Made by a program: the position numbers and the translations under genes
Shown here: in pieces, positions 1-7,256 of the stretch
Position numbering within the stretch: position 1 is the stretch's first letter
Layout: each line of letters starts with the position of its first letter
Notes under the pieces: generated by a model
What the model was told of the DNA's origin: nothing
The model's database searches: none
The model's input: the letters and a program-made list of their open reading frames with translations, nothing else
Source: Mycobacteroides salmoniphilum
GTDB taxonomy: Bacteria; Actinomycetota; Actinomycetes; Mycobacteriales; Mycobacteriaceae
NCBI RefSeq assembly: GCF_004924335.1
Contig: NZ_CP024633.1
Coordinates: 3,782,001 to 3,846,000, forward strand
DNA length: 64,000 nucleotides
Direction: 5' to 3'

Positions 1-1
1 G

Positions 2-625
2 GCATCGCCGGCGGCGGTCAAGGCCGTCGCGATCGCGTTCCTGGCCCTGGCCGCGGCAGCAGGATTGGCGCTGGCCATCCACACCGCCTGGTGGCTGGTG
101 GCCGTCGGCGCGGCATGCGTCGCTGGTGCCTGGTTCTACACCGGCGGGTCGAAACCCTACGGATACAGCGGATTTGGCGAAATCGCCGTCTTCATATTCT
201 TCGGCCTGGTGGCGGTGCTGGGCACCGAGTATGTGCAGACCTCGGCGGTCAGTCCCATCGGCCTGGCGCTGGCGGTGGCGATCGGCAGCTTCTCCAGCGC
301 GGTACTGGTCGCCAACAATCTGCGCGATATCCCCACCGATCGAGAATCCGGCAAGATCACGCTCGCCGTGCGGTTGGGCGACGCGCGCACCCGCATCCTG
401 TTCCCGGTACTGTTGACGGTTCCGGCCCTGGTCAGCGTCGGACTGGGTGTCGGGCACCCGTGGCGCCTGCTCGGGCTTGTGATGTTGCCGTTAATGGTCA
501 AGGCTGCCCGACCGGTTGTTACCAAAACGCAAGGGCCAGCATTGATCCCGACGGCTCGGGATACCGGACTCGCCATGCTCGGCTGGGCGATTCTCACCGC
601 CTCAGCGCTCGCCTGGTTGAGCTAA
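2..625 (+). CDS. menA: 1,4-dihydroxy-2-naphthoate prenyltransferase MenA, 3' part
   Basis: C-terminal part of the UbiA-family membrane prenyltransferase that attaches the polyprenyl tail to 1,4-dihydroxy-2-naphthoate in menaquinone synthesis. The frame is open from base 2, so the 5' end lies outside the window. Visible are several hydrophobic membrane segments, the [12 protein letters not shown] segment and the second aspartate-rich motif ([14 protein letters not shown]) typical of MenA, where the prenyl diphosphate and Mg ions bind. The gene ends at TAA 623-625. In M. tuberculosis menA (Rv0534c) sits near the cytochrome c maturation genes, as here, but 13.7 kb of extra genes now separate them. 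Confidence 0.93.
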   Translation, partial: ASPAAVKAVAIAFLALAAAAGLALAIHTAWWLVAVGAACVAGAWFYTGGSKPYGYSGFGEIAVFIFFGLVAVLGTEYVQTSAVSPIGLALAVAIGSFSSAVLVANNLRDIPTDRESGKITLAVRLGDARTRILFPVLLTVPALVSVGLGVGHPWRLLGLVMLPLMVKAARPVVTKTQGPALIPTARDTGLAMLGWAILTASALAWLS

Positions 626-646
626 ATCCCCTGGGGCCGCGACGCC

Positions 647-1057
647 TTAGGAGAAGTTCTTACAGACAACACCTGTGTTTTGGCACGTAACACCGGTGTG
701 GTCCGGCGCACTCACCCAGCCGCCCCCCTGGTTGTAGCCCGGAGGCAAATCTGTGCGATTGGGGTTACCGGTGGCATCGCAGAATATCCAGCTGTTCTGG
801 CACGCATGTCCCTGGCCCTGCGGAAGCGTTCCCCAGCCGCTGTTGCCGTCCCTGCCGGGCTGCTGATTGGTGAATGACTGCCGCGAACCATCTCCGACGC
901 CCGGTCCGGGTATGGGCGGCTCGATCGGGCCCGCCAGCGATTCCCCGACCGCCGGCTCGCGCAGCACGTCGACGCCCTGCATCCCCAATCCAAACAGGGG
1001 AACAGCTAACAACGCCGTACAACAAAGAACGTTTCTTGCCTTCGTGAACGCATACAT
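647..1057 (-). CDS. small secreted cysteine-containing protein, function unknown
   Basis: 136 residues. Residues 1-26 form a Lys/Arg-started hydrophobic signal peptide. The mature part is rich in Pro, Gly and Asn and ends with two similar segments, CQN-SWIFC and CQN-TGVVC, each with two cysteines six residues apart, suggesting two disulphide-closed loops. I do not recognise a named family. It lies convergent to menA with about 20 bases between the two stops, and about 360 bases of non-coding DNA lie upstream of its start. Localisation outside the membrane is an inference from the signal peptide. Confidence 0.72.
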   Translation of the reverse strand: MYAFTKARNVLCCTALLAVPLFGLGMQGVDVLREPAVGESLAGPIEPPIPGPGVGDGSRQSFTNQQPGRDGNSGWGTLPQGQGHACQNSWIFCDATGNPNRTDLPPGYNQGGGWVSAPDHTGVTCQNTGVVCKNFS

Positions 1058-1415
1058 AGTGACTCCGTTAAGTCCGCATATTCAGGTGCGGCCCCCGGGA
1101 AACCACTGACAACGAAAACGTTAGGCGCCGCTTGTATGTCACCTACAGTACACCTGTTGTTCACTTTTGCTCAATCTGAAGTTAAGAGGTCGATAAACCC
1201 CTACCCCGGAAGGGGTATGCGGGCCACGATGTGGTTACGACCGTCCACTACCTGGGCAAAAGATGCAGCAACGCGACAACCGCGCGGGACATTCGCCGGC
1301 ATCGGCAGATTTCGGCACAGACTGCGGCCAACGGCCTATTGACGACGAGACGGCCTAGTGATAGCGCGCCGCTCGAGCATCCCTCAGGTCCACCCTCAGC
1401 CGGCGGCCGAAGCCG
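1058..1415. other. intergenic region upstream of the secreted-protein gene
   Basis: No credible gene is visible on either strand. The region must carry the promoter of the minus-strand secreted protein that starts at 1057. The only clear structure is a short palindrome at 1202-1217 (TACCCC-GGAA-GGGGTA). The left part (1060-1200) is less GC-rich than the surrounding genes. Confidence 0.55.
1202..1217. promoter_or_regulatory. short palindrome TACCCC-N4-GGGGTA
   Basis: A perfect 6-bp inverted repeat with a 4-base centre. It resembles copper-responsive RicR/CsoR sites (TACCC-N5-GGGTA), but the spacing between the TACCC and GGGTA halves is six, not five, and it lies about 145 bases from the nearest start codon (1057, minus strand). 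It could be an operator, a hairpin or chance. Confidence 0.3.
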
Positions 1416-1997
1416 CTAGGCGGCCCGATCGAGCAAACCAACCACAGCCTGGCGCAGTTCGTCGGCGGGCACCTGCTCGGTGATCACGGCCAGGGCCACG
1501 GGATCGCCGCCGCGCAGAATGCCCAGCATCATGTGCTCACACCCGATCCAGTTGTCTTTGTGCGCGATGGCTTCCCGCAGCGCCAGCTCCAGGCACTTCT
1601 TGGCCGAGGAATTGAACGGGATCATCCCAAACGGACGCCAACCGCGCACTCTGCCCTGACGACGCCCCGACTTTTCGAAGGCTTTGTCAAAGGCCTGCGG
1701 CCCAAAGACTTTCGACACACTCGCACGCACCTGGGACAGATCGATGCCGATGGCCTTGAGCGCCTGCGCGTCCTCATCGTCCAGCGGCGGCTCGTGGACC
1801 CCGGTGCGCAGCCGGTCACGCACAGTGTCGGCGGTCAGCCCGTACCCCGCCAGCAGCTCCGAAAGTGGTCCGCCCGCACTGTCGAGCACACCCACCAGAA
1901 CATGCTCGGCACCGATACGCGATTCGTCCATCTCGCGCGCTTCTTCCTGCGACAGCACCACGGCGACCTTGGCCGACTTCTGAAACTTCTCGAACAT
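1416..1997 (-). CDS. stand-alone double Clp_N domain protein (ClpC2/ClpC3-like)
   Basis: 193 residues with two Clp N-terminal repeats, about 2-64 and 126-190, and no AAA+ ATPase module, so it cannot unfold proteins itself. The first repeat begins MFEKFQ, like the ClpC1 N-domain. The second contains IPF at 126-128 followed by AKK and LxLRE. These match the ClpC1 residues I recall as contacting cyclomarin (Phe2, Phe80, Lys85, Glu89), here Phe2, Phe128, Lys133 and Glu137. Stand-alone Clp_N proteins in mycobacteria act as decoys or sponges for ClpC1-binding compounds and as adaptor-like proteins. It starts six bases after the HTH gene and is almost certainly co-transcribed with it. Confidence 0.85.
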   Translation of the reverse strand: MFEKFQKSAKVAVVLSQEEAREMDESRIGAEHVLVGVLDSAGGPLSELLAGYGLTADTVRDRLRTGVHEPPLDDEDAQALKAIGIDLSQVRASVSKVFGPQAFDKAFEKSGRRQGRVRGWRPFGMIPFNSSAKKCLELALREAIAHKDNWIGCEHMMLGILRGGDPVALAVITEQVPADELRQAVVGLLDRAA

Positions 1998-2003
1998 GGC
2001 TGC

Positions 2004-2225
2004 TCACTTCCTCGCGCGGTTGTATTTCTGATGCACTGCCTGACGGCTGACTTCGAGCGCCTCGGCGATGGCCTGCCAGCTCCAGCCCTGGCCGCGGGCG
2101 TTGGCGACATGGATCGCTTCCAGCCGTTCACACAGACGCCGCAGCGCCTGCACGGCCCGCAACCCCACCGCCGGATCGGTACTACTGACGGCGTCATCCA
2201 GGTCGGCCGTCGGGAGATCGCTCAT
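2004..2225 (-). CDS. small helix-turn-helix DNA-binding protein, probable autoregulator
   Basis: 73 residues if started at the ATG at 2225. The C-terminal half holds a clear helix-turn-helix (WSWQAIAEALEVSRQAVHQKY). A longer frame exists from 2261, but that start lies inside the -35 region of a strong promoter. From the ATG at 2225 the gene would be leaderless: a TAGATT -10 box ends 8 bases before the A of the ATG. Two tandem palindromes cover the promoter. It lies directly upstream of the Clp_N gene (6-bp gap), so it probably represses its own operon. Whether the Clp_N partner modulates DNA binding is inference. Confidence 0.82.
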   Translation of the reverse strand: MSDLPTADLDDAVSSTDPAVGLRAVQALRRLCERLEAIHVANARGQGWSWQAIAEALEVSRQAVHQKYNRARK

Positions 2226-2274
2226 GGATGTCAATCTATGTTGACATCCATGAGCTGTCAATAAAAGTTGACAG
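2224..2274 (-). promoter_or_regulatory. leaderless promoter with two tandem palindromic operators
   Basis: Operator 1 is a perfect 11-bp inverted repeat (2224-2234 and 2241-2251, 6-base centre). Operator 2 is a perfect 7-bp repeat, CTGTCAA-N6-TTGACAG (2255-2274). Both contain TGTCAA-N6-TTGACA and their centres are 27 bp apart. On the minus strand the -35 TTGACA is 2261-2256, the spacer is 17 bases and the -10 TAGATT is 2238-2233. Transcription is then predicted to begin at the ATG (2225). Each operator overlaps one promoter element. Confidence 0.85.
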
Positions 2275-2280
2275 TCGGGT

Positions 2281-3454
2281 CTACCAGCCGACGGGCAACT
2301 CGAGCAGGCCGCCGGTGAGCAGGTCCGTCCGCATCGTCAGTTCCGAGACCTCCTTGCGCAGGTAAAGCCCGGGTAGCCGCTCGACGAGCTGTCCAAGCAC
2401 CTCGGTGAGCTGCAACCGGGCCAGCGGTGCACCCACGCAATAACGCGCGCCGTACCCGAACGTGACGTGAGCCGCCGTATGCCGGGTGACATCCAGCCGG
2501 TCAGGCCCTCCGAATACCGCCTGATCGTGATTGGCCGCACCGACGTCCAGCAAGAGGAGGTCTCCGGCGGCGATACGCACCCCGTCGAGCTCGAGATCTT
2601 CGCGCGCGTATCGGGGGATCTCACCGCCACCCGTGCGCGAGGCACGCAACGTCTCTTCCACCGCGTTGGATATCAGATCTGGTTGTGCCACAAGCAAAGC
2701 CCACTGTTCGGGATTCGCCAGGAGCAGCAGGGCGGCCAGACCGAGCTGGACGACGGTGGTCTCGTGGCCCGCCAAGAAGCAATGCCATCGATTGCGAGGC
2801 GATCTCGTGGTCGGCAACACCCTCCACCGCACAGAGCCGGGAGATCACGTCATCGCCCGGATCCGCGCGCTTACGACCGACCAGTTGCATGCCGTAGACG
2901 AAAAGCTGCCCCATCCCCCACTCAGACAAGCTCCGATCGCGGGTATTCGATGCAGCCGTGGTCCATTCGCGAAACTCGGCCCTGTCCGCATACGGCACGC
3001 CGAGCAATTCGCACAACACCATCATCGGCAGCGGCTGGGCGATCGCGGTATACAAATCCGCGGGCGGCCCATGATCAATCATCGCGTCCAGCAGTTCGGA
3101 GGACAGCTCGTGCACACGGCTTTCCAACGCCCGCATCTGCTTTGGCGTGAAATGCGGTTGCATGAGACGCCGCCCCCGCGCGTGGTCGTCACGCTCGGTC
3201 TCATAGTTGCCGATCGGTCCGCCGAAAAATGCGGACTTACCGGACCGGGCAGCGGTATCGGGCGCGGGATGCGACCGGCCCACGCGATCGTCGTCGAACA
3301 ACTGCCGGACTGCCGCGTGTCCGGTGACTAGCCAGGCGGGGTCCCCGACGGCAGTGATCACACGGTGCACGGTCCCGGCACGCTGCAGCTCCCGCTGCAG
3401 GGGAGCTGGCGTGAACAATCCCTCACGAGCGAAGGGCAACTGCGGCGGTTGCAT
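2281..3454 (-). pseudogene. cytochrome P450, interrupted by a frameshift
   Basis: A bacterial class I P450 split over two frames. The 5' part (3454 to about 2775) carries the N-terminal half up to the I helix. The 3' part (about 2780 to 2281) carries the AGHETT oxygen-activation motif, the EETLR motif of the K helix and the haem-binding FGYGARYCVGA signature. The frame breaks between MALLL and AGHETT, where the coding strand reads CTTCTTGGCG; removing one T would restore a continuous protein of about 390 residues. The ATG at 3454 has a GGGGG stretch upstream and is preferred over a TTG at 3478. Inactivation or a sequencing error are both possible. It is divergent from the intact P450 at 3793. 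Confidence 0.85.
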
Positions 3455-3478
3455 GAAATTACTGACCCCCAGGATCAA

Positions 3479-3792
3479 AAAATAGAACCTCTAGTCAATT
3501 ACACCAGGCATCATAGGCGACCCGCCGCGATCAAACCGTCGAAATTCGGAAAACCTTCGACATTTGCGTGTGGCCAGCCATTATCCTATTTTCCCAGTTA
3601 ATAGCCTAGTAGATACATATTTGTATGTTGCTTACCTGCGATTGGAGCCAACCGATTCGGTCTCACCTACAGCCCGGGTATATCAGGGTTATCGATTGGC
3701 AGGACAGAAACTAGGACACGTTCTAGTGTGTGACCTTGTTCGAGAAACAGGCTTTCGATCGTTCGTCCGGTCAAGCGCCATAGGGGTGGAAA
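3479..3792. promoter_or_regulatory. AT-richer divergent regulatory region between two P450 genes
   Basis: About 340 bases between the ATG of the minus-strand P450 (3454) and the TTG of the plus-strand P450 (3793), clearly richer in A/T than the flanking genes, especially 3480-3640. No gene is visible. It holds ACATA-TTTG-TATGT (3626-3639) and a near-palindrome TAGGAC-AC-GTTCTA (3712-3725) that differs by one base from the KstR-type consensus TNNAACNNGTTNNA. Both are only candidates for operators of the divergent P450 genes. Confidence 0.5.
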
Positions 3793-5193
3793 TTGACACA
3801 AGCGGCCAGCGTTCCGTGCGCCCAGTCGGCCACGACCTATGTCAGCCCTCCCGGCATGCGAGTGGCCCGGGCGTTGTCCAGGCTGCCCCGGTTGGGCGAC
3901 ACCGTGGGGTTGATGTTGGATCCCACCTTCTACCTGTTTGACAAGTATCTGCGGCATGGCCCGGTGTTCACGGTCAAGACGCCCTATCAGACGTACACGG
4001 TGCTGGCCGGAGCCGACGCGGCCACCTTCATGAGCAGCAAAGAAGGGCGTGAGTGCCTGACGGTCGGCAGCTCATGGCGTTTCGTCGAGGAGCAGTTCGG
4101 CGGCAGAGACTCGCTGGTTGCCGTGGACGGGCCCCAGCACAAGCAGTGGCGCACGCTGCTGCAGCGAGGGTACTCGCGCGAGGCCATCGCCGGCCGTTAC
4201 ACGGAAGCCGTCGAGGTGATCGACGATGCCGTCGACAAGCATTGGCTGCCGGGACAGTCGGTACCGGTCCTCCCGGCCATGCAGAAGCTGTCCATCGCAC
4301 AGGTCGGCACCTTCGTCGGCGGCGTCCGCCCGACAGACAGCGACATCGACGATATCGCGCTCGTAACCCGCGATATCCTGAAGATCGCTCCGGTACAACA
4401 CATTCCGAAGTTCATGCTGCGGCTACCGCGCTACGTCAACGCACGGTCACGCATGGTCAGCGTGGCACAGTCGGCCGTCGCCCTGGCGCGGCGCGCACAA
4501 GCGGGCGACGGGCCCCGGCAGTCAGCGTTACTGGACGACATCCTCGAATCCTGCCGCGATGATCCCGAGGCGAACAACCAGCGCAACATGTTGTTCCATT
4601 CGGTCTTGCCCTACTTCGCAGGAGTCGAAACTACCTCGGCGACAGCAACATACGCGCTCTACCTGATCCTCAAACACCCAACGGTCTTGACGAGGATTCA
4701 GCACGAGGTGGATGCCATGTTCGCCGCGGGCGGGATTACCCACGACGGCTTGTTTCACTCAACCCCCGTACTACATGGCGCCGTGATGGAGGCGATGCGG
4801 CTACACCCCATCGCCTCCTTCATCATTCGCGTGGCAGCCCAGGATTTCGAATTCCACGGGCATCACGTTCGGCGCGGCGAAGGGGTGTTTGTCGGTACCA
4901 CTGTCCCCCACTTCCTCAGTGAGTTCTACCCCGACCCCATGAAATTCGACGTCGACCGGTATGGCGACTCGGTAGGGCCCAACCGGACGCCGGGTGCGTA
5001 CTCCCCTTTCGGGCGCGGGCCGCACATGTGTGTCGGCAAGGGGCTGGCCGAGTCGTTGATGCAGCTCATGCTCGCGCGCATCATCCATCGTCGCGCCCTG
5101 GAACCCAGTTCCCCGTCTTACCGGCTCTCCAACCGGGTATCGTCGAGCTCTCCGTCCCCGAAGTTCGCTGTCCGCGTTGTTAGTTCGCGATGA
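3793..5193 (+). CDS. cytochrome P450
   Basis: 466 residues, a complete P450 monooxygenase, soluble and expected to be served by a ferredoxin/reductase pair. Motifs in order: AGVETTSAT (I helix), EAMRLHP (ExxR, K helix), and the haem-cysteine loop FGRGPHMCVGKG near the C terminus. The TTG start at 3793 is chosen because AGGGGTGGA lies just upstream and the protein has normal length from there. Substrate is unknown. The stop overlaps the 3' end of the convergent nitroreductase-like gene by 14 bases. Neighbouring acyltransferase, aminotransferase and BVMO genes suggest a role in the same pathway, which is inference. Confidence 0.9.
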   Translation: MTQAASVPCAQSATTYVSPPGMRVARALSRLPRLGDTVGLMLDPTFYLFDKYLRHGPVFTVKTPYQTYTVLAGADAATFMSSKEGRECLTVGSSWRFVEEQFGGRDSLVAVDGPQHKQWRTLLQRGYSREAIAGRYTEAVEVIDDAVDKHWLPGQSVPVLPAMQKLSIAQVGTFVGGVRPTDSDIDDIALVTRDILKIAPVQHIPKFMLRLPRYVNARSRMVSVAQSAVALARRAQAGDGPRQSALLDDILESCRDDPEANNQRNMLFHSVLPYFAGVETTSATATYALYLILKHPTVLTRIQHEVDAMFAAGGITHDGLFHSTPVLHGAVMEAMRLHPIASFIIRVAAQDFEFHGHHVRRGEGVFVGTTVPHFLSEFYPDPMKFDVDRYGDSVGPNRTPGAYSPFGRGPHMCVGKGLAESLMQLMLARIIHRRALEPSSPSYRLSNRVSSSSPSPKFAVRVVSSR

Positions 5194-5659
5194 CGATGGA
5201 GTCGCTCAACTTGAACACACGGGGTTGGCGTTGCGCCTTGCGTTCCACATCGGCGTGGTATGGGGATAGCTGCAAGATACGAGCCCAGATAACCTCGCGG
5301 TCGACCCCTCGCAGGAGCTCGGCCATGCAGACTCTCTCGCTGCCACCGATGTTCACACGGCACGCGGGCCGTTTGATCAACCATGACGACCAGAGTGGAT
5401 GGTTCGGCCGCGACCAGTTGGTACCAACCACATATACCACGCCGTCGATCATCAAGTACTGCAAGGGCACAACGACTTCCTCCCCGCGGCCATTGGTGAC
5501 CAACAAGGTCAACGACGGAATCCGCGAGACGGCCGTGATGGTCCACCGCCCACCCGCGAGCCGATACAGCACGCGGTCCGCGATGACGGAAGACCGCCGG
5601 ATCGGCGCAGCCAGATTGTGGTGCCCCACCGACAGCACGGCCCTGCGGATCACCCCCAC
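5180..5659 (-). CDS. deazaflavin (F420)-dependent nitroreductase family protein
   Basis: 159 residues with the split beta-barrel signature of the Ddn/nitroreductase family (DUF385): the central part reads PLQYLMIDGVVYVVGTNW, followed by HPLWSSWLI and a CRVNIGG strand. Such proteins use F420H2 or bind F420, fatty acids or haem; the substrate cannot be read from sequence. GTG at 5659 has a GGAGCGGGG stretch upstream. The frame stays open further upstream to about 5715 without a common start codon. It is convergent with the P450 at 3793 (14-base overlap) and divergent from the WS/DGAT gene. Confidence 0.75.
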   Translation of the reverse strand: MGVIRRAVLSVGHHNLAAPIRRSSVIADRVLYRLAGGRWTITAVSRIPSLTLLVTNGRGEEVVVPLQYLMIDGVVYVVGTNWSRPNHPLWSSWLIKRPACRVNIGGSERVCMAELLRGVDREVIWARILQLSPYHADVERKAQRQPRVFKLSDSIVIAN

Positions 5660-5702
5660 GAGCCCGCCCCGCTCCTGCCATGCCTCCGCCGACGTGTCGA
5701 TG

Positions 5703-5852
5703 TCAACCTCCCCAATACAGATACCCGAACAATGCCATGACGATAGCGCTCGCCGATGGCGCGCCGAGCCGAATCTCGTCGATCAGCCCTGATGTGAAAC
5801 CAGTGATCACAATCCCGAGAACCTTGTGACCGAAGCGAATTCCACTCCCCAC
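5703..5852 (-). CDS. possible small membrane protein (weak)
   Basis: An open frame of about 49 residues from a GTG near 5852 to a TGA at 5703, with two hydrophobic stretches (VLGIVITGFTSGLI and SASAIVMALFGYLYW). Its end lies directly upstream of the reductase gene and contains GGGGAGG, so coupled translation is conceivable. Third-position GC is only moderate and no good ribosome-binding site precedes the GTG. It could equally be the leader of the 5659 gene or chance. Confidence 0.25.
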   Translation of the reverse strand: MGSGIRFGHKVLGIVITGFTSGLIDEIRLGAPSASAIVMALFGYLYWGG

Positions 5853-5870
5853 TAAGAGGAAGAACTGAGC

Positions 5871-7256
5871 ATGGAACAGCTGACCGGATACGACGCGAGC
5901 TTCCTCTACCTGGAGACACCCACGCACTATCACCAGGGCTACGGTGTCGTCATCCTCGACACATCCACGATGCCGGGCGGTTACAGCTTTGGAGCGGTCA
6001 GGGACTGGCTGGCCTCACGAATCGCCGAGATCCCCACCTATACCGAGAGAGCCTACGACCCCTGGTACAACCTCGGGCATCCGTTCTGGGTTGCCGACAG
6101 CTCGTTCGACCTGGATCGCCATGTGCACCGTGTCGTGCTCCCGTCGCCCGGCACCGACGCGCAGCTCGCCCAGTGCTGCTCCGAGATCGCCTCGCTCCCC
6201 CTTGATCAGCGTTATCCACTGTGGGGAATCTGGGTGTTGGAGGGTATGAGCAATGGGAACGTGGCGATTCTGATCAAGCGCCACAACGCGAGTCTCGATG
6301 GCGTTCGGGGTAATTCGCAGCTGGGTCAGTTGTGCGGCAACGAAGCCACCGAGTTGGCGGTGGTCCGCGACGCCGGGCCGATCGAGCCACTCGCCCTGGC
6401 GCTAGGGGGCTTACGCACCCTGGCTGGTAAGCCGGTCAAGATGGCCAAGATGCTGGCCGAGAACATCAGGTCACGTCGCCACGGGGAGACCCCCGAGCTT
6501 CCGCCCGGCGTCCCCGAACCTATGTCGGCGCCACGCACATCGTTCAACACCACGCTGACCTCCCACCGCAACCTGGCATGGGTGAGTCTGCCGATCGCCG
6601 ATGTGCTGCAGGTGAAAAGACGGCTGGACGTGAAGCTGAACGACGTCATGCTGGCGCTGACCGCGACCGTGATGCGCAAATACCTCACCGAACGCGATGA
6701 ACTCCCAGACCAACCGCTGCGCGCCTTCGTCCCGGTCTCGGTTCACGACAAACCCGGGCAGCACGGCCGCAACCGCACCACCGGTCTGCTGACCAGTCTG
6801 CAGACCCGCACCGACGACCCCGTGCAGCGAGCACGGGAGATCGCATCCATCACCGACGCCGCCAAGGTACACGCCGAGGCACTGGGCCCCGGGCGGATCC
6901 ACGACTGGTTCGACTTCAGCGCACGGTACTGGGGTCTGTTGTTCCGTGCGTACTCGCGTCTGCGCATGGCCGATCGGCACAAGGTGATGCAGAACCTCGT
7001 GTTATCGAATATCGGTGGGCGCCATACAGACCTGCACTTCGCCGGAGCACGGGTAATCGGTTTCTATCCCTTCGGTGCACCATTCGACGGCGGTGCGCTG
7101 TTCGTCACGGTTGCCTCTCACGACGACCGGCTCAACGTGGGCCTGATCGCGTGCCCCGAGATCATCCCTGCGCTCGCCGATATCGCCGCAGGCTATAAAG
7201 AGGCGCTCGCCGAATTGTCGGCGGCGCTGGATACCGCCGAGGCAATGTCCACATGA
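5871..7256 (+). CDS. WS/DGAT family acyltransferase with altered HHxxxDG motif
   Basis: 461 residues, the length and layout of wax ester synthase/diacylglycerol acyltransferases, which transfer acyl groups from acyl-CoA to alcohols or diacylglycerol. The N terminus (LTGYDASFLYLET) and the C-terminal segments (NLVLSNIGG, FYPFGAPFDGGALFVTVASHDDRLNVGL) are typical. The condensing motif HHxxxDG reads HNASLDG at residues 138-144: the second histidine, usually the catalytic base, is Asn139. Activity is therefore doubtful, or the substrate differs. AAGAGGAAG before the ATG is a good ribosome-binding site. The stop overlaps the start of the aminotransferase gene by four bases (ATGA), so the two form an operon. 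Confidence 0.88.
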   Translation: MEQLTGYDASFLYLETPTHYHQGYGVVILDTSTMPGGYSFGAVRDWLASRIAEIPTYTERAYDPWYNLGHPFWVADSSFDLDRHVHRVVLPSPGTDAQLAQCCSEIASLPLDQRYPLWGIWVLEGMSNGNVAILIKRHNASLDGVRGNSQLGQLCGNEATELAVVRDAGPIEPLALALGGLRTLAGKPVKMAKMLAENIRSRRHGETPELPPGVPEPMSAPRTSFNTTLTSHRNLAWVSLPIADVLQVKRRLDVKLNDVMLALTATVMRKYLTERDELPDQPLRAFVPVSVHDKPGQHGRNRTTGLLTSLQTRTDDPVQRAREIASITDAAKVHAEALGPGRIHDWFDFSARYWGLLFRAYSRLRMADRHKVMQNLVLSNIGGRHTDLHFAGARVIGFYPFGAPFDGGALFVTVASHDDRLNVGLIACPEIIPALADIAAGYKEALAELSAALDTAEAMST

